From: Gemmatimonadota bacterium
GTDB lineage: Bacteria > Gemmatimonadota > Gemmatimonadetes > Longimicrobiales > Gaopeijiaceae
Direction of reading: 5' to 3'
NCBI GenBank assembly: GCA_041390105.1
Contig: JAWKQO010000004.1
Coordinates: 186,001 to 250,000, forward strand
Length of the DNA: 64,000 nucleotides
Numbering within the stretch: position 1 is the stretch's first letter; each line of letters opens with the position of its first letter. The notes under the pieces were generated by a model, which was not told where the DNA came from, did no database searches, and saw nothing but the letters and a program-made list of their open reading frames with translations. Position numbers and translations under genes: made by a program. This document shows, piece by piece, positions 1 through 8,843 of the stretch.

Positions 1-2540
1 TCCGCGACTTCCCGCAGCACGGTGAGGGGCGTGCGCGATAGCACCCCCCTGCTTCCCGCCATCCCGACCAGCACCGTCAGAACGGTTGCCCCGGCCCAGA
101 CGCCGAGCGCCAACCGAGGGGACAGCACCACCGGCCCCTCGAAGACGAAATGGATCACTCCAGCCGAGGCCAGCGCCGCGAGCACCAACCCCGCGAACGC
201 GCCCAGCGAGCCCAGCGCGACGTATTCGGTGGTCAGGATGCCCAGGATCTGATTGCGGCGCGCCCCCAGGGTCTTGAGCAGCGCACCTTCGCGCATGCGT
301 TGGAAGCGCGAGGTGGCCAGGGCCCCGATGAGGACCAACAGACCGCCCAGCACGGAAAAGCCTGCGAGGAATCGGATGGCCCCGCTGACGGTGCCCAGGA
401 TGGTGTCGAGGGTCTGCTGTACCTGAGCGAGATCCAGGACGGAGACGTTGGGGAACGCCCGCACCAGGTCCCGCTGCATGGTGGAGCGGGCGGCAGCATC
501 GGGCACGCGGGCCAGCGCCAGCAACGTCTGGGGTGCGTCCTCCAGAACTCCGGGCTCGAAGACCACGAAGAAGTTGGTCTGGAAGCGGGCCCAGTCGACA
601 CGCCGCAGGCTGGTGATCTCCGTTTCGATCGAACGCCCTTGCACGTCCCAGGTGATGCGGTCTCCCAGCCCCACCTGAAGGTCTGCAGCCAGGTCCGTTT
701 CCACGGATACGGCCGGCAGCCGCTCGGGCGAGGGATGCTCGGCCGCTGCGGTGGTGTCCCACCAGGTGCCGGCTATCAACTCCTCGGCATCGGTCAGGCC
801 ACCGCTTCGATAGGTGTTGCGGTAGACGCGACGCACGGCCCAGCGTTCGGGCGCGGCGTCGCTGCTATCCGCCAGCAGCTCACTGGCCAGGACGCCGTTC
901 ACAGCGGCGATACGAGCCGTGACGATGGGCGTGACCTCCACAGGACCCTCGGCGACGCGCCCCACCAGCTCGGCTACGCCCTCCCGCTGGTCCGCCTGCA
1001 CGTCGAAGAGCAGGACGTTGGCGCGCGACGCTCCTGCGTCGAAGGACAGTTGTGTCTGCAGGCTCTTTTCGATGAAAAGGACCGTACCGATCAGGTACAC
1101 GCCGAAGCCCAGCGCCAGGGTGATGGCCACCGTCTGGTTGTGGGGGCGGAACAGGTTGGCGACGCCCTGTCGGACGGTGTAACGCGCCCGTCTCGGGAAG
1201 AACCGGCGCATGGAGCCCACCAGCGCCCAGGCTGTGCCCCACAGCAGCCCGAGCGTGAGGGCCAGGCCCAACGCGAAGCCAACACCCACCCCCGGGGTCG
1301 GCGCCTGCCACACGCTCAGTGCCAGGATGCTCAGCACCAGCGCCGCCATAGCAAGCCCACGCCCGCCGCGACGGTTCGGCTCCACGTCCCGCCGCAACGC
1401 TTGCAAGGGTGCCACATCCCGCACCGCCAACAGGGGAATCAGCGCGAACACCAGCGCCACCCACACGCCGATCAGGAGCCCCGCCGACACGGCCAGGACG
1501 TCGAGGCGGGGCACGATCGTCACAGGCAGCAGGTCCCCCACCACACGCGGAAGCAGGCGCTGGAGAGCAAGCCCAAGGGCCACGCCGGCCCCGGCCCCTC
1601 CCAGCCCCAACAGCCCGGCCTGCAAGAGGTAGGCAGAGAAGACCGTTCGCTGGCGCGCTCCCAGGCAGCGCAGCACCGCCACCGCGCTCAGCTTTCCCTG
1701 TACGTACACGTGGATGGCACTGGCCACCCCGATGCCGCCGAGCAGCAGGGCCGCCAGACCGATGAGCGCCAGGAAACGAGCCAGGATGCGCGTTCCCTCC
1801 GTGAGGTCTTCGGCCTGTTCGTCGGCCGTCACCATGCGCGTATTCTGCTCACGCATGAGCTCCCGGTAGCGCTCGTCGAGCGACGCCGCATCCTCGCCGG
1901 CCGGAAGGCGCACGTAGACCTCGTAGCGGGCCAGGCTCCCGAAGGTCAGCAAGCCGGTGGCCGGCAGGGCATCGGCGGGCAGATAGAGGCGCGGTCCCAC
2001 GGCCGCCTGGAAGCCCACATCGGTGGGCAGCCCAGCCACCGTTCCCGCCAGCGTGAAGCGGGAGCGGCCTACCGAGACGGTATCGCCGATGCGGGCATCG
2101 AGCTGGATGAGGACCGCCTCATCCACCAGGACCGTGTGGTCGTCGCCCAAGCGAGCCCAGGCACCTGCAGGCTGGGTGGCCACGGCGCCGTAGAACGGGA
2201 AGCCGGACTCCACGCCACGGACCTGCACCAGTCGGGTGGTGCCGGTCCGCTCGTTCAGCACCATGGAGGCCAGAGTGGTCACGTACGCCGAACGCGCCCC
2301 GCCTTCCCTCAGGGAATCGACCACGGCGCGGACCGAATCCGAAAAGGGCGTGCTGCGGCCCATGCGCAGATCGGCGCCGAGAATGGAGCGGGCCTCCTGC
2401 TGCACGGAACGCGTGATGTCCCCCCGGAACGAATGGATGGCCACCAGCGCGGCCACTCCCAGCGTGATGGACGCCATGTAGACGCCGATCTGACGCACGC
2501 TGGAGCGCGCTTCCCTCCAGGCCAGATGCAGCGTGAACAT
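1..2540 (-). CDS. ybbP: FtsX-family ABC transporter permease, YbbP-like (3' end cut by window edge)
   Basis: This is the membrane subunit of an ABC system that probably acts on envelope lipids or lipoproteins rather than solute import. The frame stays open from an ATG at 2540 to base 1, giving at least 846 residues; YbbP proteins are around 800, so only a few residues should be missing. One transmembrane helix lies near residues 18-36. A first FtsX block follows at about 250-345 and further helices near 410-450. The second FtsX block at about 715-827 ends in the LTVLRE motif typical of FtsX C-termini. The ATPase gene ends four bases upstream, so the pair is translated together. Gene order with a divergent tesA matches the E. 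coli tesA/ybbA/ybbP locus, which supports the name. The substrate is unknown. Confidence 0.9.
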   Translation of the reverse strand, partial: MFTLHLAWREARSSVRQIGVYMASITLGVAALVAIHSFRGDITRSVQQEARSILGADLRMGRSTPFSDSVRAVVDSLREGGARSAYVTTLASMVLNERTGTTRLVQVRGVESGFPFYGAVATQPAGAWARLGDDHTVLVDEAVLIQLDARIGDTVSVGRSRFTLAGTVAGLPTDVGFQAAVGPRLYLPADALPATGLLTFGSLARYEVYVRLPAGEDAASLDERYRELMREQNTRMVTADEQAEDLTEGTRILARFLALIGLAALLLGGIGVASAIHVYVQGKLSAVAVLRCLGARQRTVFSAYLLQAGLLGLGGAGAGVALGLALQRLLPRVVGDLLPVTIVPRLDVLAVSAGLLIGVWVALVFALIPLLAVRDVAPLQALRRDVEPNRRGGRGLAMAALVLSILALSVWQAPTPGVGVGFALGLALTLGLLWGTAWALVGSMRRFFPRRARYTVRQGVANLFRPHNQTVAITLALGFGVYLIGTVLFIEKSLQTQLSFDAGASRANVLLFDVQADQREGVAELVGRVAEGPVEVTPIVTARIAAVNGVLASELLADSSDAAPERWAVRRVYRNTYRSGGLTDAEELIAGTWWDTTAAAEHPSPERLPAVSVETDLAADLQVGLGDRITWDVQGRSIETEITSLRRVDWARFQTNFFVVFEPGVLEDAPQTLLALARVPDAAARSTMQRDLVRAFPNVSVLDLAQVQQTLDTILGTVSGAIRFLAGFSVLGGLLVLIGALATSRFQRMREGALLKTLGARRNQILGILTTEYVALGSLGAFAGLVLAALASAGVIHFVFEGPVVLSPRLALGVWAGATVLTVLVGMAGSRGVLSRTPLTVLREVA

Positions 2541-2544
2541 GGGC

Positions 2545-3267
2545 TCAGTCCGCCGACGCGGGAGCGTAGACCTGGGCGCGCCGCTCGTCGGAGACCACCC
2601 GCCCGTCCTTGAGCCGGATCACGCGAGTGGCCCGGTCCGCCAGCGAGAGATCGTGCGTGACCAGCACCAGGGTGGTCCGAGCTTCCCGGTTCAAGTCCTC
2701 GAGGAGCCCGATGACCGTCTCGCCCGTCGCCGAGTCCAGGTTGCCGGTCGGCTCGTCCGCGAAGAGGATCTTGGGCTCGCCTGCGAACGCGCGCGCCAAC
2801 GCCACGCGCTGCTGTTCTCCTCCCGAGAGTTGCAGCGGATAGTGATCCAGACGGCCGGCGAGGCCCACGCGAGCGAGCAGGTCCGCGGCCCGTTCGCGAA
2901 TCGGCAGCCCTCCCGCCGTGTGGGTGGCGCCCCGGAGCTCGAGCGGCACCAACACGTTCTCGATGGCGGTCAGCGTAGGCAGGAGGTGGAACGTCTGGAA
3001 CACGAATCCGATGTGCTCCGCCCGAAACCTCGCCCGCTGGTCCTCGGTAAGAGCGAAGAGATCCTGCCCCAACACACGGAGCGATCCGGAGGAGGGCTCG
3101 TCGAGTCCGGCCAGCAGGCCGAGGAGTGTGGTCTTTCCGCTCCCCGACGGCCCCAGGATCGCAACGAAGGCCTCAGGTTCCACGGAGAGATCGATGTCGG
3201 CCAGGACCGTGAGCGGGCGCCCCGCGCTCCGATATGTCTTCGTGAGACCCTGGGCGTCGATGATCAT
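2545..3267 (-). CDS. ybbA: ABC transporter ATP-binding protein, YbbA/LolD type
   Basis: This is the nucleotide-binding subunit for the adjoining FtsX permease, 240 residues, the usual size for the LolD/MacB/YbbA group. Visible motifs are Walker A GPSGSGKT (39-46), signature LSGGEQQR (147-154), Walker B ILFADEP (167-173) and the H-loop histidine at 205. The sequence DEPTGNLDS is characteristic of this exporter class. I start it at the ATG giving MIIDAQGLTKTY. The frame is open for 66 more codons upstream, but that stretch lies over the divergent tesA gene and reads as low-complexity. The start codon overlaps the tesA start on the other strand and has no clear Shine-Dalgarno sequence. Confidence 0.95.
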   Translation of the reverse strand: MIIDAQGLTKTYRSAGRPLTVLADIDLSVEPEAFVAILGPSGSGKTTLLGLLAGLDEPSSGSLRVLGQDLFALTEDQRARFRAEHIGFVFQTFHLLPTLTAIENVLVPLELRGATHTAGGLPIRERAADLLARVGLAGRLDHYPLQLSGGEQQRVALARAFAGEPKILFADEPTGNLDSATGETVIGLLEDLNREARTTLVLVTHDLSLADRATRVIRLKDGRVVSDERRAQVYAPASAD

Positions 3268-3985
3268 GCGTGCATGGTCCCGGGTGCTGGGTATCGGGTT
3301 GGTGGGGATGCTGGCGTGCGCTCCCACGGAGCGCGGCCCCGACCCGGTACGCTCCGATGCGGGGCAACGTTCCTCGACCACGGACGCGAGCCCAGCGCGG
3401 TCGCCCTCTTCCCCGGAGGGAGGGGACCCGCGCCCGGTGGTGCTCTTCCTCGGCACGTCGCTCACGGCCGGCTACGGTCTAGAGGACCCGACGCAGGCCT
3501 TTCCGGGACTCATCCAGCAGAAGATCGACTCCGCAGGGATGGGCTTCCGCGTCGTCAATGGAGGGGTGAGCGGCGACACCAGCGCGGGCGGTCTCCGGCG
3601 GCTCGAGTGGTTGCTGAACGAGCCCGTACGTGTGCTGGTGCTGGAGCTCGGGGCCAACGATGGACTACGCGGCCTCGCCCTCGAGCAACTCCGCGCGAAC
3701 CTCCTCGAAGCCATCCGGCAGACGCGGGCCCGCCATCCGGAGGCCCGCGTCCTGGTGGCGGGCATGGAAGCGCCACCCAACCTGGGCGAGCGCTACACCG
3801 GCGACTTCAGGGCCGTGTTCCGCCAGGTGGCGGAAGACACCGGCTCGACGTGGCTCCCCTTCCTGCTCGACGGCGTCGCCGGCGATCCCGCGCTCAACCA
3901 GGCCGACGGGATCCATCCCACGGAGGAAGGACACCGACGGGTGGCCGAGCACCTCTGGTCCACCCTGGAGCCGCTGCTGCGCTAG
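3266..3985 (+). CDS. tesA: TesA-like GDSL arylesterase/lysophospholipase, predicted lipoprotein
   Basis: An SGNH-family esterase of 239 residues. The nucleophile serine is in GTSLTAGYG (Ser about 65; E. coli TesA has GDSL here). The block II glycine is in GGVSGDT, the block III asparagine in GAND (about 131), and the Asp/His pair in DGIHPTEEGH (about 213/216). The N-terminus MRAWSR, a hydrophobic stretch and MLAC18 form a lipoprotein signal, so the enzyme is probably membrane-anchored in the periplasm; E. coli TesA is a soluble periplasmic protein. A Ser/Pro-rich linker of about 35 residues separates the lipid anchor from the domain. The frame is open further upstream, but this ATG gives the signal peptide. 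It is divergent from ybbA with overlapping start codons. Confidence 0.88.
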   Translation: MRAWSRVLGIGLVGMLACAPTERGPDPVRSDAGQRSSTTDASPARSPSSPEGGDPRPVVLFLGTSLTAGYGLEDPTQAFPGLIQQKIDSAGMGFRVVNGGVSGDTSAGGLRRLEWLLNEPVRVLVLELGANDGLRGLALEQLRANLLEAIRQTRARHPEARVLVAGMEAPPNLGERYTGDFRAVFRQVAEDTGSTWLPFLLDGVAGDPALNQADGIHPTEEGHRRVAEHLWSTLEPLLR

Positions 3986-4004
3986 GAGAAGCGGCGGACC
4001 CGTG

Positions 4005-4040
4005 GCGCAGCGAGGGTGGGGAGCGCCACTCCCACTGCGC
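4005..4040 (+). terminator. Bipartite hairpin after tesA
   Basis: An outer pairing GCGCA (4005-4009) with TGCGC (4036-4040) encloses an inner stem: GTGGG and AG against CTCCCAC, with a five-base loop and one bulged G. It starts 20 bases after the tesA stop. No T-run follows, so termination is only suggested. Confidence 0.3.
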
Positions 4041-4154
4041 GAGACGACCCCAGGCGCACCGGTCCAGGTTGCGCCGGGCCGCGGAACGCTGTCTCCTGCC
4101 CAGACGTGGCGCCGGCCCTGGGGCCGGGCCTCTCCTCGCAGCGGAGTCGGCACG

Positions 4155-4940
4155 ATGGAGCGTCGCGACTTTCTACGCACGACGGCGGTCAGCGCCGTCG
4201 GACTGGGAGTGGGTCCCGAAGGGCTTGGGGCCGCACCCGCCCCGGTCCAGGCGACCCGCAAGATCCTCATCGCGGGTGGTGGATTCGGAACGGCCTTCAT
4301 CCGCACCATGGCGGAGCTGACGGGCAAGGCGCGTCCACGTCTGTGCTACCTGCCCACAGCGTCGGCCGACTCGGAGGCGGGCATCATCCGCTGGTACGAA
4401 AGCTGTGCCCCCCTGAACGTGGAGCCGCACGTGCAGGAGAGCTTCATCAGCAGCTACCGCATGGACCGGACCTGGGAGGACGTGTTCCTCTCGATGGACG
4501 GCATCGTGGTCTCAGGCGGCAACACCTTGAACCAGCAGGCCATCTGGCGTGTGCAGGGCATCGACGCGGTGCTGCGCACGGCGTGGGACCGCGGCATCGT
4601 GCTGGGGGGTGCGAGCGCGGGCTCCCTCTGCTGGTTCGAAGAGGGCACCACGGACTCGCGGCCTCGCGAGGTCACCAAGATCGAATGCCTCGGGTTCCTG
4701 CGGGGCAGCCACTCGCCCCACTACGATGCCGAGGCCGCGCGGCGGCCCACCTACCATCGGCTCATCCAGTCGGGAGAGCTCAAGCCCGGCTACGCGTGTG
4801 ACAACGACGCCGGCATCTACTTCGAAGACAACGAGGTCCGCCGGGTGGTGGCCACGCGCGCCGATGCCAAGGTCTACTACGTGAGCCTCGAAGGCGGGCG
4901 CATCGTGGAACGCTTGCTCGAGCCAGAGCGCATCGAGTAG
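4155..4940 (+). CDS. Peptidase S51 (dipeptidase E / cyanophycinase-like), exported
   Basis: A class-I-amidotransferase-fold serine peptidase of 261 residues that would cleave small peptides, typically Asp-X dipeptides or cyanophycin-type substrates. The family features are the GGNT motif (121-124) and the nucleophile elbow GGASAGS (Ser about 155). Two histidines in GSHSPHYD and an acidic C-terminal motif YACDNDAGIYF follow. The N-terminus MERRDFLRTTAVSAVGLGVG has the twin-arginine pattern RRDFL before a hydrophobic stretch, so Tat export is likely. PepE itself is cytoplasmic, so this is a secreted relative. The start is the ATG that gives the Tat signal. It sits between tesA and a secreted DPP-IV-type peptidase, fitting a peptide-scavenging role. 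Confidence 0.85.
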   Translation: MERRDFLRTTAVSAVGLGVGPEGLGAAPAPVQATRKILIAGGGFGTAFIRTMAELTGKARPRLCYLPTASADSEAGIIRWYESCAPLNVEPHVQESFISSYRMDRTWEDVFLSMDGIVVSGGNTLNQQAIWRVQGIDAVLRTAWDRGIVLGGASAGSLCWFEEGTTDSRPREVTKIECLGFLRGSHSPHYDAEAARRPTYHRLIQSGELKPGYACDNDAGIYFEDNEVRRVVATRADAKVYYVSLEGGRIVERLLEPERIE

Positions 4941-5008
4941 CGCACCCCTGGTTCGATGACCCCGTGGGTCCCTCGATCATCCCACTGACCCTCCAGCTGG
5001 AGCGGCGC

Positions 5009-7348
5009 ATGCCCAGGCCTGGTCTTTCGGCGTCCTTGCTTCTCGTCGTTTTCTCCCATGCGGGTCCGCTGGCGGCGCAGGTCAGCGAAACCACCTACAC
5101 TCGCGCCGAGCAGTTCCTGGGCGCCAACGCGGGACGCCTGGTCAGCGGCGATCAGATCGCGCCCACCTGGATGGAGGGAGACCGTTTCTGGTATCGCGCT
5201 CGCACGGCGGCGGGCACGGAGTTCGTGCTCGTCGATCCGACCGTGCCGTCCCGGCGGCCCGCCTTCGACCATGCCCGACTGGCCGCAGCGCTCTCGCTGG
5301 CGGCGGACACGGCCTACGTCGGCAGCAGGTTGCCCTTCGAGCGCATCGAGTGGGTGGGCACCGATGCCATCCGCTTCAACACGGCCGACTCCACACAATG
5401 GACGTGCTCGCTCAGGGACTACGCCTGCTCGGGCCCCGAGGCCGAGCCGGAACGCCCCCGAACGGAGGTCACCTCACCGGACGGTCGCTGGGTCGCCTTT
5501 TCGCGCGAGGAGAACCTCTGGGTACGCTCGAAGGAGAGCGGCGCCGAGGTTCAGCTGTCCCGGGACGGATCACCCGATTTCGGATATGCCGTTCCCCCGG
5601 AGGGCTGCTGCTCCGTAGTGACGCTGGCCCGCCGGGGCACGGACGCGCCGCCCGTGTTGGCCTGGTCCCCCGACTCCAGGCGCATCGCCACGCACCGCTT
5701 CGACGAGCGCGCCGTGCTTCAGCTCCATCTCCTGGAGGCCAAGACGGGCCGGCCCACCCTGCGCAGCTACCGCGTCGCGCTGCCAGGCGACTCGGTCATC
5801 CCCACCTATGAGGTGCACGTCTTCGACGTGGAGGCCCAGACGAGTGTGCGTGCGGACGTGGGGACCCTCGAGGTCGTCAACACGTCCTGCTGCGGGGTGG
5901 CATCCGACACCGTCTGGAAGGACGCCCGCTGGGGGACCGGTTCGGACGAGGTCTTCTTCACGCAGGGCGTGCGCAGCTTCGACACGCTGCGCCTGTGGGC
6001 AGCCGACACCCGCACGGGCGCCTCGCGTCTGGTGTTGGAAGAGCATGGCCAGACCTTCGTCGAGAGCAACGGACAGTCGGGCGGCATGCCCAACTGGCGG
6101 GTCGTGAACGACAACTCCGAGGTGGTCTGGTGGTCCGAGCGCGACGGCTGGGGACATCTGTATCTGTTCGACGCCGCCACGGGCACGCTCAAGAACCGCA
6201 TCACCGAGGGCCCCTGGATGGTGCTGGACCTGTTGCACGTCGACCCGGTGGGCCGGTGGGCCTACTTCACGGCGTCAGGCCGTGAGCCCGATCAGGACGT
6301 CTACAACCGCCACCTCTACCGGGCCCGCCTGGACGGTGGCCGCATCGAGAGACTCACGCCCGAGGCCGCGGACCACCAGATCATGGCGAGCCCCTCGGGC
6401 CGGTGGTTCGTGGATCAGTACGGCAGCTTCGCCTCGCCGCCCACAGCCGTGCTCCGCGACCCGGCAGGGCGCCCCGTGCTCAACTTGGAGACGGGCGACT
6501 ACTCCCCCCTGTTGGCCACCGGCTGGCACTACCCGACGCACTTCGAGGTCAAGGGAAGGGACGGCGTCACGCCCGTGCATGGCCTCCTCTTCTTTCCCTC
6601 GGACTTCGATCCCGAACGCAGCTACCCCGTGGTGGACTACATCTACCCCGGGCCGCAGGTGGGCACGCTCCGCGGCCACGTGGCGCGCGTTTCCCAGGGG
6701 GGAAATGCGGCTGCGCTGGCCGAGCTGGGTTTCGTGGTCTTCATGGTCGATGCCTTCGGCACCCCGGGTCGGGACAAGACCTTCCACGACACCTATTACG
6801 GCAACATGCGCGACAACGGCCTGCCCGATCACATCGCCGCGCTCAAGCAGCTCGCCGTCACCTACCCAGCAATGGATCTGGGCCGCGTCGGGATCTTCGG
6901 CCACTCGGGCGGAGGGTTCTCCTCGACGGACGCAATCCTGAGCTATCCGGAGTTCTACAAGGTCGCGGTCTCCAGCGCGGGCAACCACGACAACCGCAGC
7001 TACGACTACACCTGGGGTGAGAAGTACCAGGGGCTCCTGAAGCGGAACGCCGACGGCTCGGACAGCTTCGACTCCCAGGCGAACCAGAACATGGCCGCCA
7101 ACCTGCAGGGCAAGCTGCTGCTGATGTACGGCACCCTGGACGACAATGTGCATCCCAACGCCACCATCCTGTTGATCGACCAGCTGATCCGGCTCAACAA
7201 GGACTTCGACCTCATCGTCATGCCCAACCGCAACCATGGGTATGCCAACGAGCCTTACGTGGTGCGCCGGACCTGGGACTACTTCGTCCGCCACCTGCTC
7301 GGGCTGGAGCCCCCGCATGAGTTCCGGATCGTCCAGCCCCAGGGCTGA
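5009..7348 (+). CDS. Secreted dipeptidyl peptidase IV-type peptidase, family S9B
   Basis: A two-domain prolyl-type exopeptidase of 779 residues, presumably removing dipeptides from peptide N-termini in the periplasm. The signal peptide is at 1-23 (ending LAAQ). An eight-bladed propeller region (DPPIV_N) spans roughly 80-480, and an alpha/beta-hydrolase domain runs from about 520 to the end. The catalytic triad is visible: Ser in IFGHSGGGFS, Asp in GTLDDNVHP and His in NRNHGYANEP. The chosen ATG has GGAG six bases upstream and directly starts the signal peptide; a start 45 bases earlier in frame lacks this. A pair of adjacent cysteines in EGCCSV and TSCCGV is unusual and may form disulfides. 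It is followed by a perfect GC-rich hairpin. Confidence 0.92.
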   Translation: MPRPGLSASLLLVVFSHAGPLAAQVSETTYTRAEQFLGANAGRLVSGDQIAPTWMEGDRFWYRARTAAGTEFVLVDPTVPSRRPAFDHARLAAALSLAADTAYVGSRLPFERIEWVGTDAIRFNTADSTQWTCSLRDYACSGPEAEPERPRTEVTSPDGRWVAFSREENLWVRSKESGAEVQLSRDGSPDFGYAVPPEGCCSVVTLARRGTDAPPVLAWSPDSRRIATHRFDERAVLQLHLLEAKTGRPTLRSYRVALPGDSVIPTYEVHVFDVEAQTSVRADVGTLEVVNTSCCGVASDTVWKDARWGTGSDEVFFTQGVRSFDTLRLWAADTRTGASRLVLEEHGQTFVESNGQSGGMPNWRVVNDNSEVVWWSERDGWGHLYLFDAATGTLKNRITEGPWMVLDLLHVDPVGRWAYFTASGREPDQDVYNRHLYRARLDGGRIERLTPEAADHQIMASPSGRWFVDQYGSFASPPTAVLRDPAGRPVLNLETGDYSPLLATGWHYPTHFEVKGRDGVTPVHGLLFFPSDFDPERSYPVVDYIYPGPQVGTLRGHVARVSQGGNAAALAELGFVVFMVDAFGTPGRDKTFHDTYYGNMRDNGLPDHIAALKQLAVTYPAMDLGRVGIFGHSGGGFSSTDAILSYPEFYKVAVSSAGNHDNRSYDYTWGEKYQGLLKRNADGSDSFDSQANQNMAANLQGKLLLMYGTLDDNVHPNATILLIDQLIRLNKDFDLIVMPNRNHGYANEPYVVRRTWDYFVRHLLGLEPPHEFRIVQPQG

Positions 7349-7354
7349 TCGGCC

Positions 7355-7382
7355 TGCCGGCGGGCACCGCTGCCCGCCGGCA
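7355..7382 (+). terminator. Perfect 12-bp hairpin after the DPP-IV gene
   Basis: TGCCGGCGGGCA (7355-7366) pairs perfectly with TGCCCGCCGGCA (7371-7382) across a CCGC tetraloop, starting six bases after the stop codon at 7346-7348. The downstream bases are C-rich rather than T-rich, so it is either a U-less terminator or an mRNA-stabilising hairpin. Confidence 0.45.
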
Positions 7383-7465
7383 CGCCCCCTGCTCGGAGAC
7401 AGGCGGCGCCCGAGGCCCTCCGGCCCCGAGGAAACCCCACAGCCCCCAGGCCCGTACTACCGATT

Positions 7466-8500
7466 GTGAACCGGCGCTTCCTGTTGTCCCGGATCCCCCT
7501 CGTCGTGGCTCTGGGTCTGGATCTCTTCTTCCGGACCGGGCCGCTGGGCGAGCTCATGCCCCCGCCCAATCCGTTCCGGGCGGCGTTCGCAGCACAGGAC
7601 GCTCACACCGAAGAGCTCCTGGCGCTGCCCGGGGTGGTCGGCACCGCGATCGGGCTGGGGCCCGACGGCCGGCCGGTGCTGAAGGTCTACGTGGCCATGG
7701 CCGGCGCGGCCATGCTGCCGATGGCCTACGGCGAAGTCCCCGTGGTGGAGACGGTCACCGGGCGCTTCGTGTCCCTGGTGGAGGAACCTTCGCCGGATGC
7801 ACCGACGAACCCGCGGGCCCACTTCCCCAGACCCGTGCCCATCGGGGTATCGTCCGGCCAACCCGACGTCACGGCAGGGACCATCGGCGCCCGCGCCCTG
7901 GCGGGGGGCAAGGTGTTCGCCCTGTCCAACAACCACGTCTTCGCCAACTCCAACAAAGCGAAGGTGGGAGACAACGTGCTGCAGCCGGGGCGGGCGGACG
8001 GCGGGGCCGACCCGGACGACGCCATCGGCACGTTGTACGACTTCGAGCCCATACAGCACTGTGGGCGGGGGCCGTTCCCCTGCCCGGAGAACCGCATCGA
8101 CGCGGCGATCGCGCTCACGTCGCCGGATCGCGTCGGCAACTCCACGCCCCCCGGCGGCTATGGCACGCCCCGCGCAAAGACGGTGGAAGCCAAGCTGGGG
8201 ATGCGCGTGCAGAAGTATGGACGCACCACGGGTCACACCCGCGGGTTGATCGACGGCATCCGCGCCACGATCACGGTGGGCTACCCCGGCGGTCAGGCGC
8301 GCTTTGTGGATCAGATCATCATCTCGGGTGGCGGCTTCTCTGCCCCCGGCGACTCCGGCTCCCTGGTCGTCACCGACGGCAGTGGCGCGCAGGACCGCCG
8401 CCCGGTGGGGCTGGTGTTCGCCGGAAGTCAGCTGGCGTCGATCGCCAACCCCATCGATCTTGTGCTGGACCGCTTCGGAATCACCATCGACGGCAACTGA
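7466..8500 (+). CDS. Trypsin-like serine protease with N-terminal propeptide-like domain
   Basis: A chymotrypsin-fold endopeptidase of 344 residues. The catalytic residues are visible: His157 in LSNNHVFANSN, Asp212 in ENRIDAAIAL and Ser297 in PGDSGSLVV. A hydrophobic N-terminus (about 5-22) suggests export or membrane anchoring. Between it and the protease lies a domain (about 45-104) with the pattern LPGVVGTAIG...VTGRF. The same pattern is repeated as a free-standing protein in the next gene. The protein resembles the plant NAL1-like/bacterial trypsin-like group more than classical trypsins. It uses a GTG start; no ATG lies upstream within the 117-base gap. The substrate is unknown. Confidence 0.85.
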   Translation: MNRRFLLSRIPLVVALGLDLFFRTGPLGELMPPPNPFRAAFAAQDAHTEELLALPGVVGTAIGLGPDGRPVLKVYVAMAGAAMLPMAYGEVPVVETVTGRFVSLVEEPSPDAPTNPRAHFPRPVPIGVSSGQPDVTAGTIGARALAGGKVFALSNNHVFANSNKAKVGDNVLQPGRADGGADPDDAIGTLYDFEPIQHCGRGPFPCPENRIDAAIALTSPDRVGNSTPPGGYGTPRAKTVEAKLGMRVQKYGRTTGHTRGLIDGIRATITVGYPGGQARFVDQIIISGGGFSAPGDSGSLVVTDGSGAQDRRPVGLVFAGSQLASIANPIDLVLDRFGITIDGN

Positions 8501-8530
8501 GGAGTCGCCATCGTCTGACAGGAGGGACCC

Positions 8531-8749
8531 ATGCGCACGGACCCACTCGATGATGCCCGCCGGGCGCTGACGGACAGCGTGCTCGGCCTGCCCGGCGTGG
8601 TCGGCACTGCCGTCGGCCAGTGGGGAGACAAGAGCTGCATCATGGTGCTCCTGGAAAAAGACGATCCGGCACTCAAGGCCCGCCTTCCGCGCTCTTTCAA
8701 GGGCTTCGACGTGGTTCCCAAGGTGACGGGGGCCTTCCGTCCCTTCTGA
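8531..8749 (+). CDS. Small protein homologous to the protease propeptide domain
   Basis: A 72-residue protein preceded by a near-perfect Shine-Dalgarno sequence (AGGAGG at 8520-8525, five bases from the ATG), 30 bases after the protease stop. Its core LPGVVGTAVG, a short strand ending in VLLEKD, then FDVVPKVTGAF, lines up with residues 52-101 of the preceding protease (LPGVVGTAIG ... VPVVETVTGRF). It has no signal peptide or transmembrane segment. It could be a stand-alone propeptide, that is a folding chaperone or inhibitor of the protease, or simply an ancestral small domain that was fused upstream of the protease. The homology is read by eye; the function is inference. I know of similar short LPGVVG proteins in other bacteria but no assigned role. 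Confidence 0.8.
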   Translation: MRTDPLDDARRALTDSVLGLPGVVGTAVGQWGDKSCIMVLLEKDDPALKARLPRSFKGFDVVPKVTGAFRPF

Positions 8750-8843
8750 TCCTCCTCGCGCGCCCCGCTTGACCGGTCCGAGGCCACGCGCCAAGGTCGG
8801 GGACCGTCCCGACGCCCATCCACCTCGGTCCCGGAATCGCTCC

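Noticed and set aside
150..2612. 820-codon plus-strand open frame
   Set aside because: It is antisense to the YbbP-like permease, is rich in His, Gln, Arg and Gly with no domain, and arises from GC-rich codon bias. The minus strand has clear FtsX domains.
2533..4320. 595-codon plus-strand frame across ybbA and tesA
   Set aside because: The protein is low-complexity and out of frame with both recognised genes, which have intact catalytic motifs.
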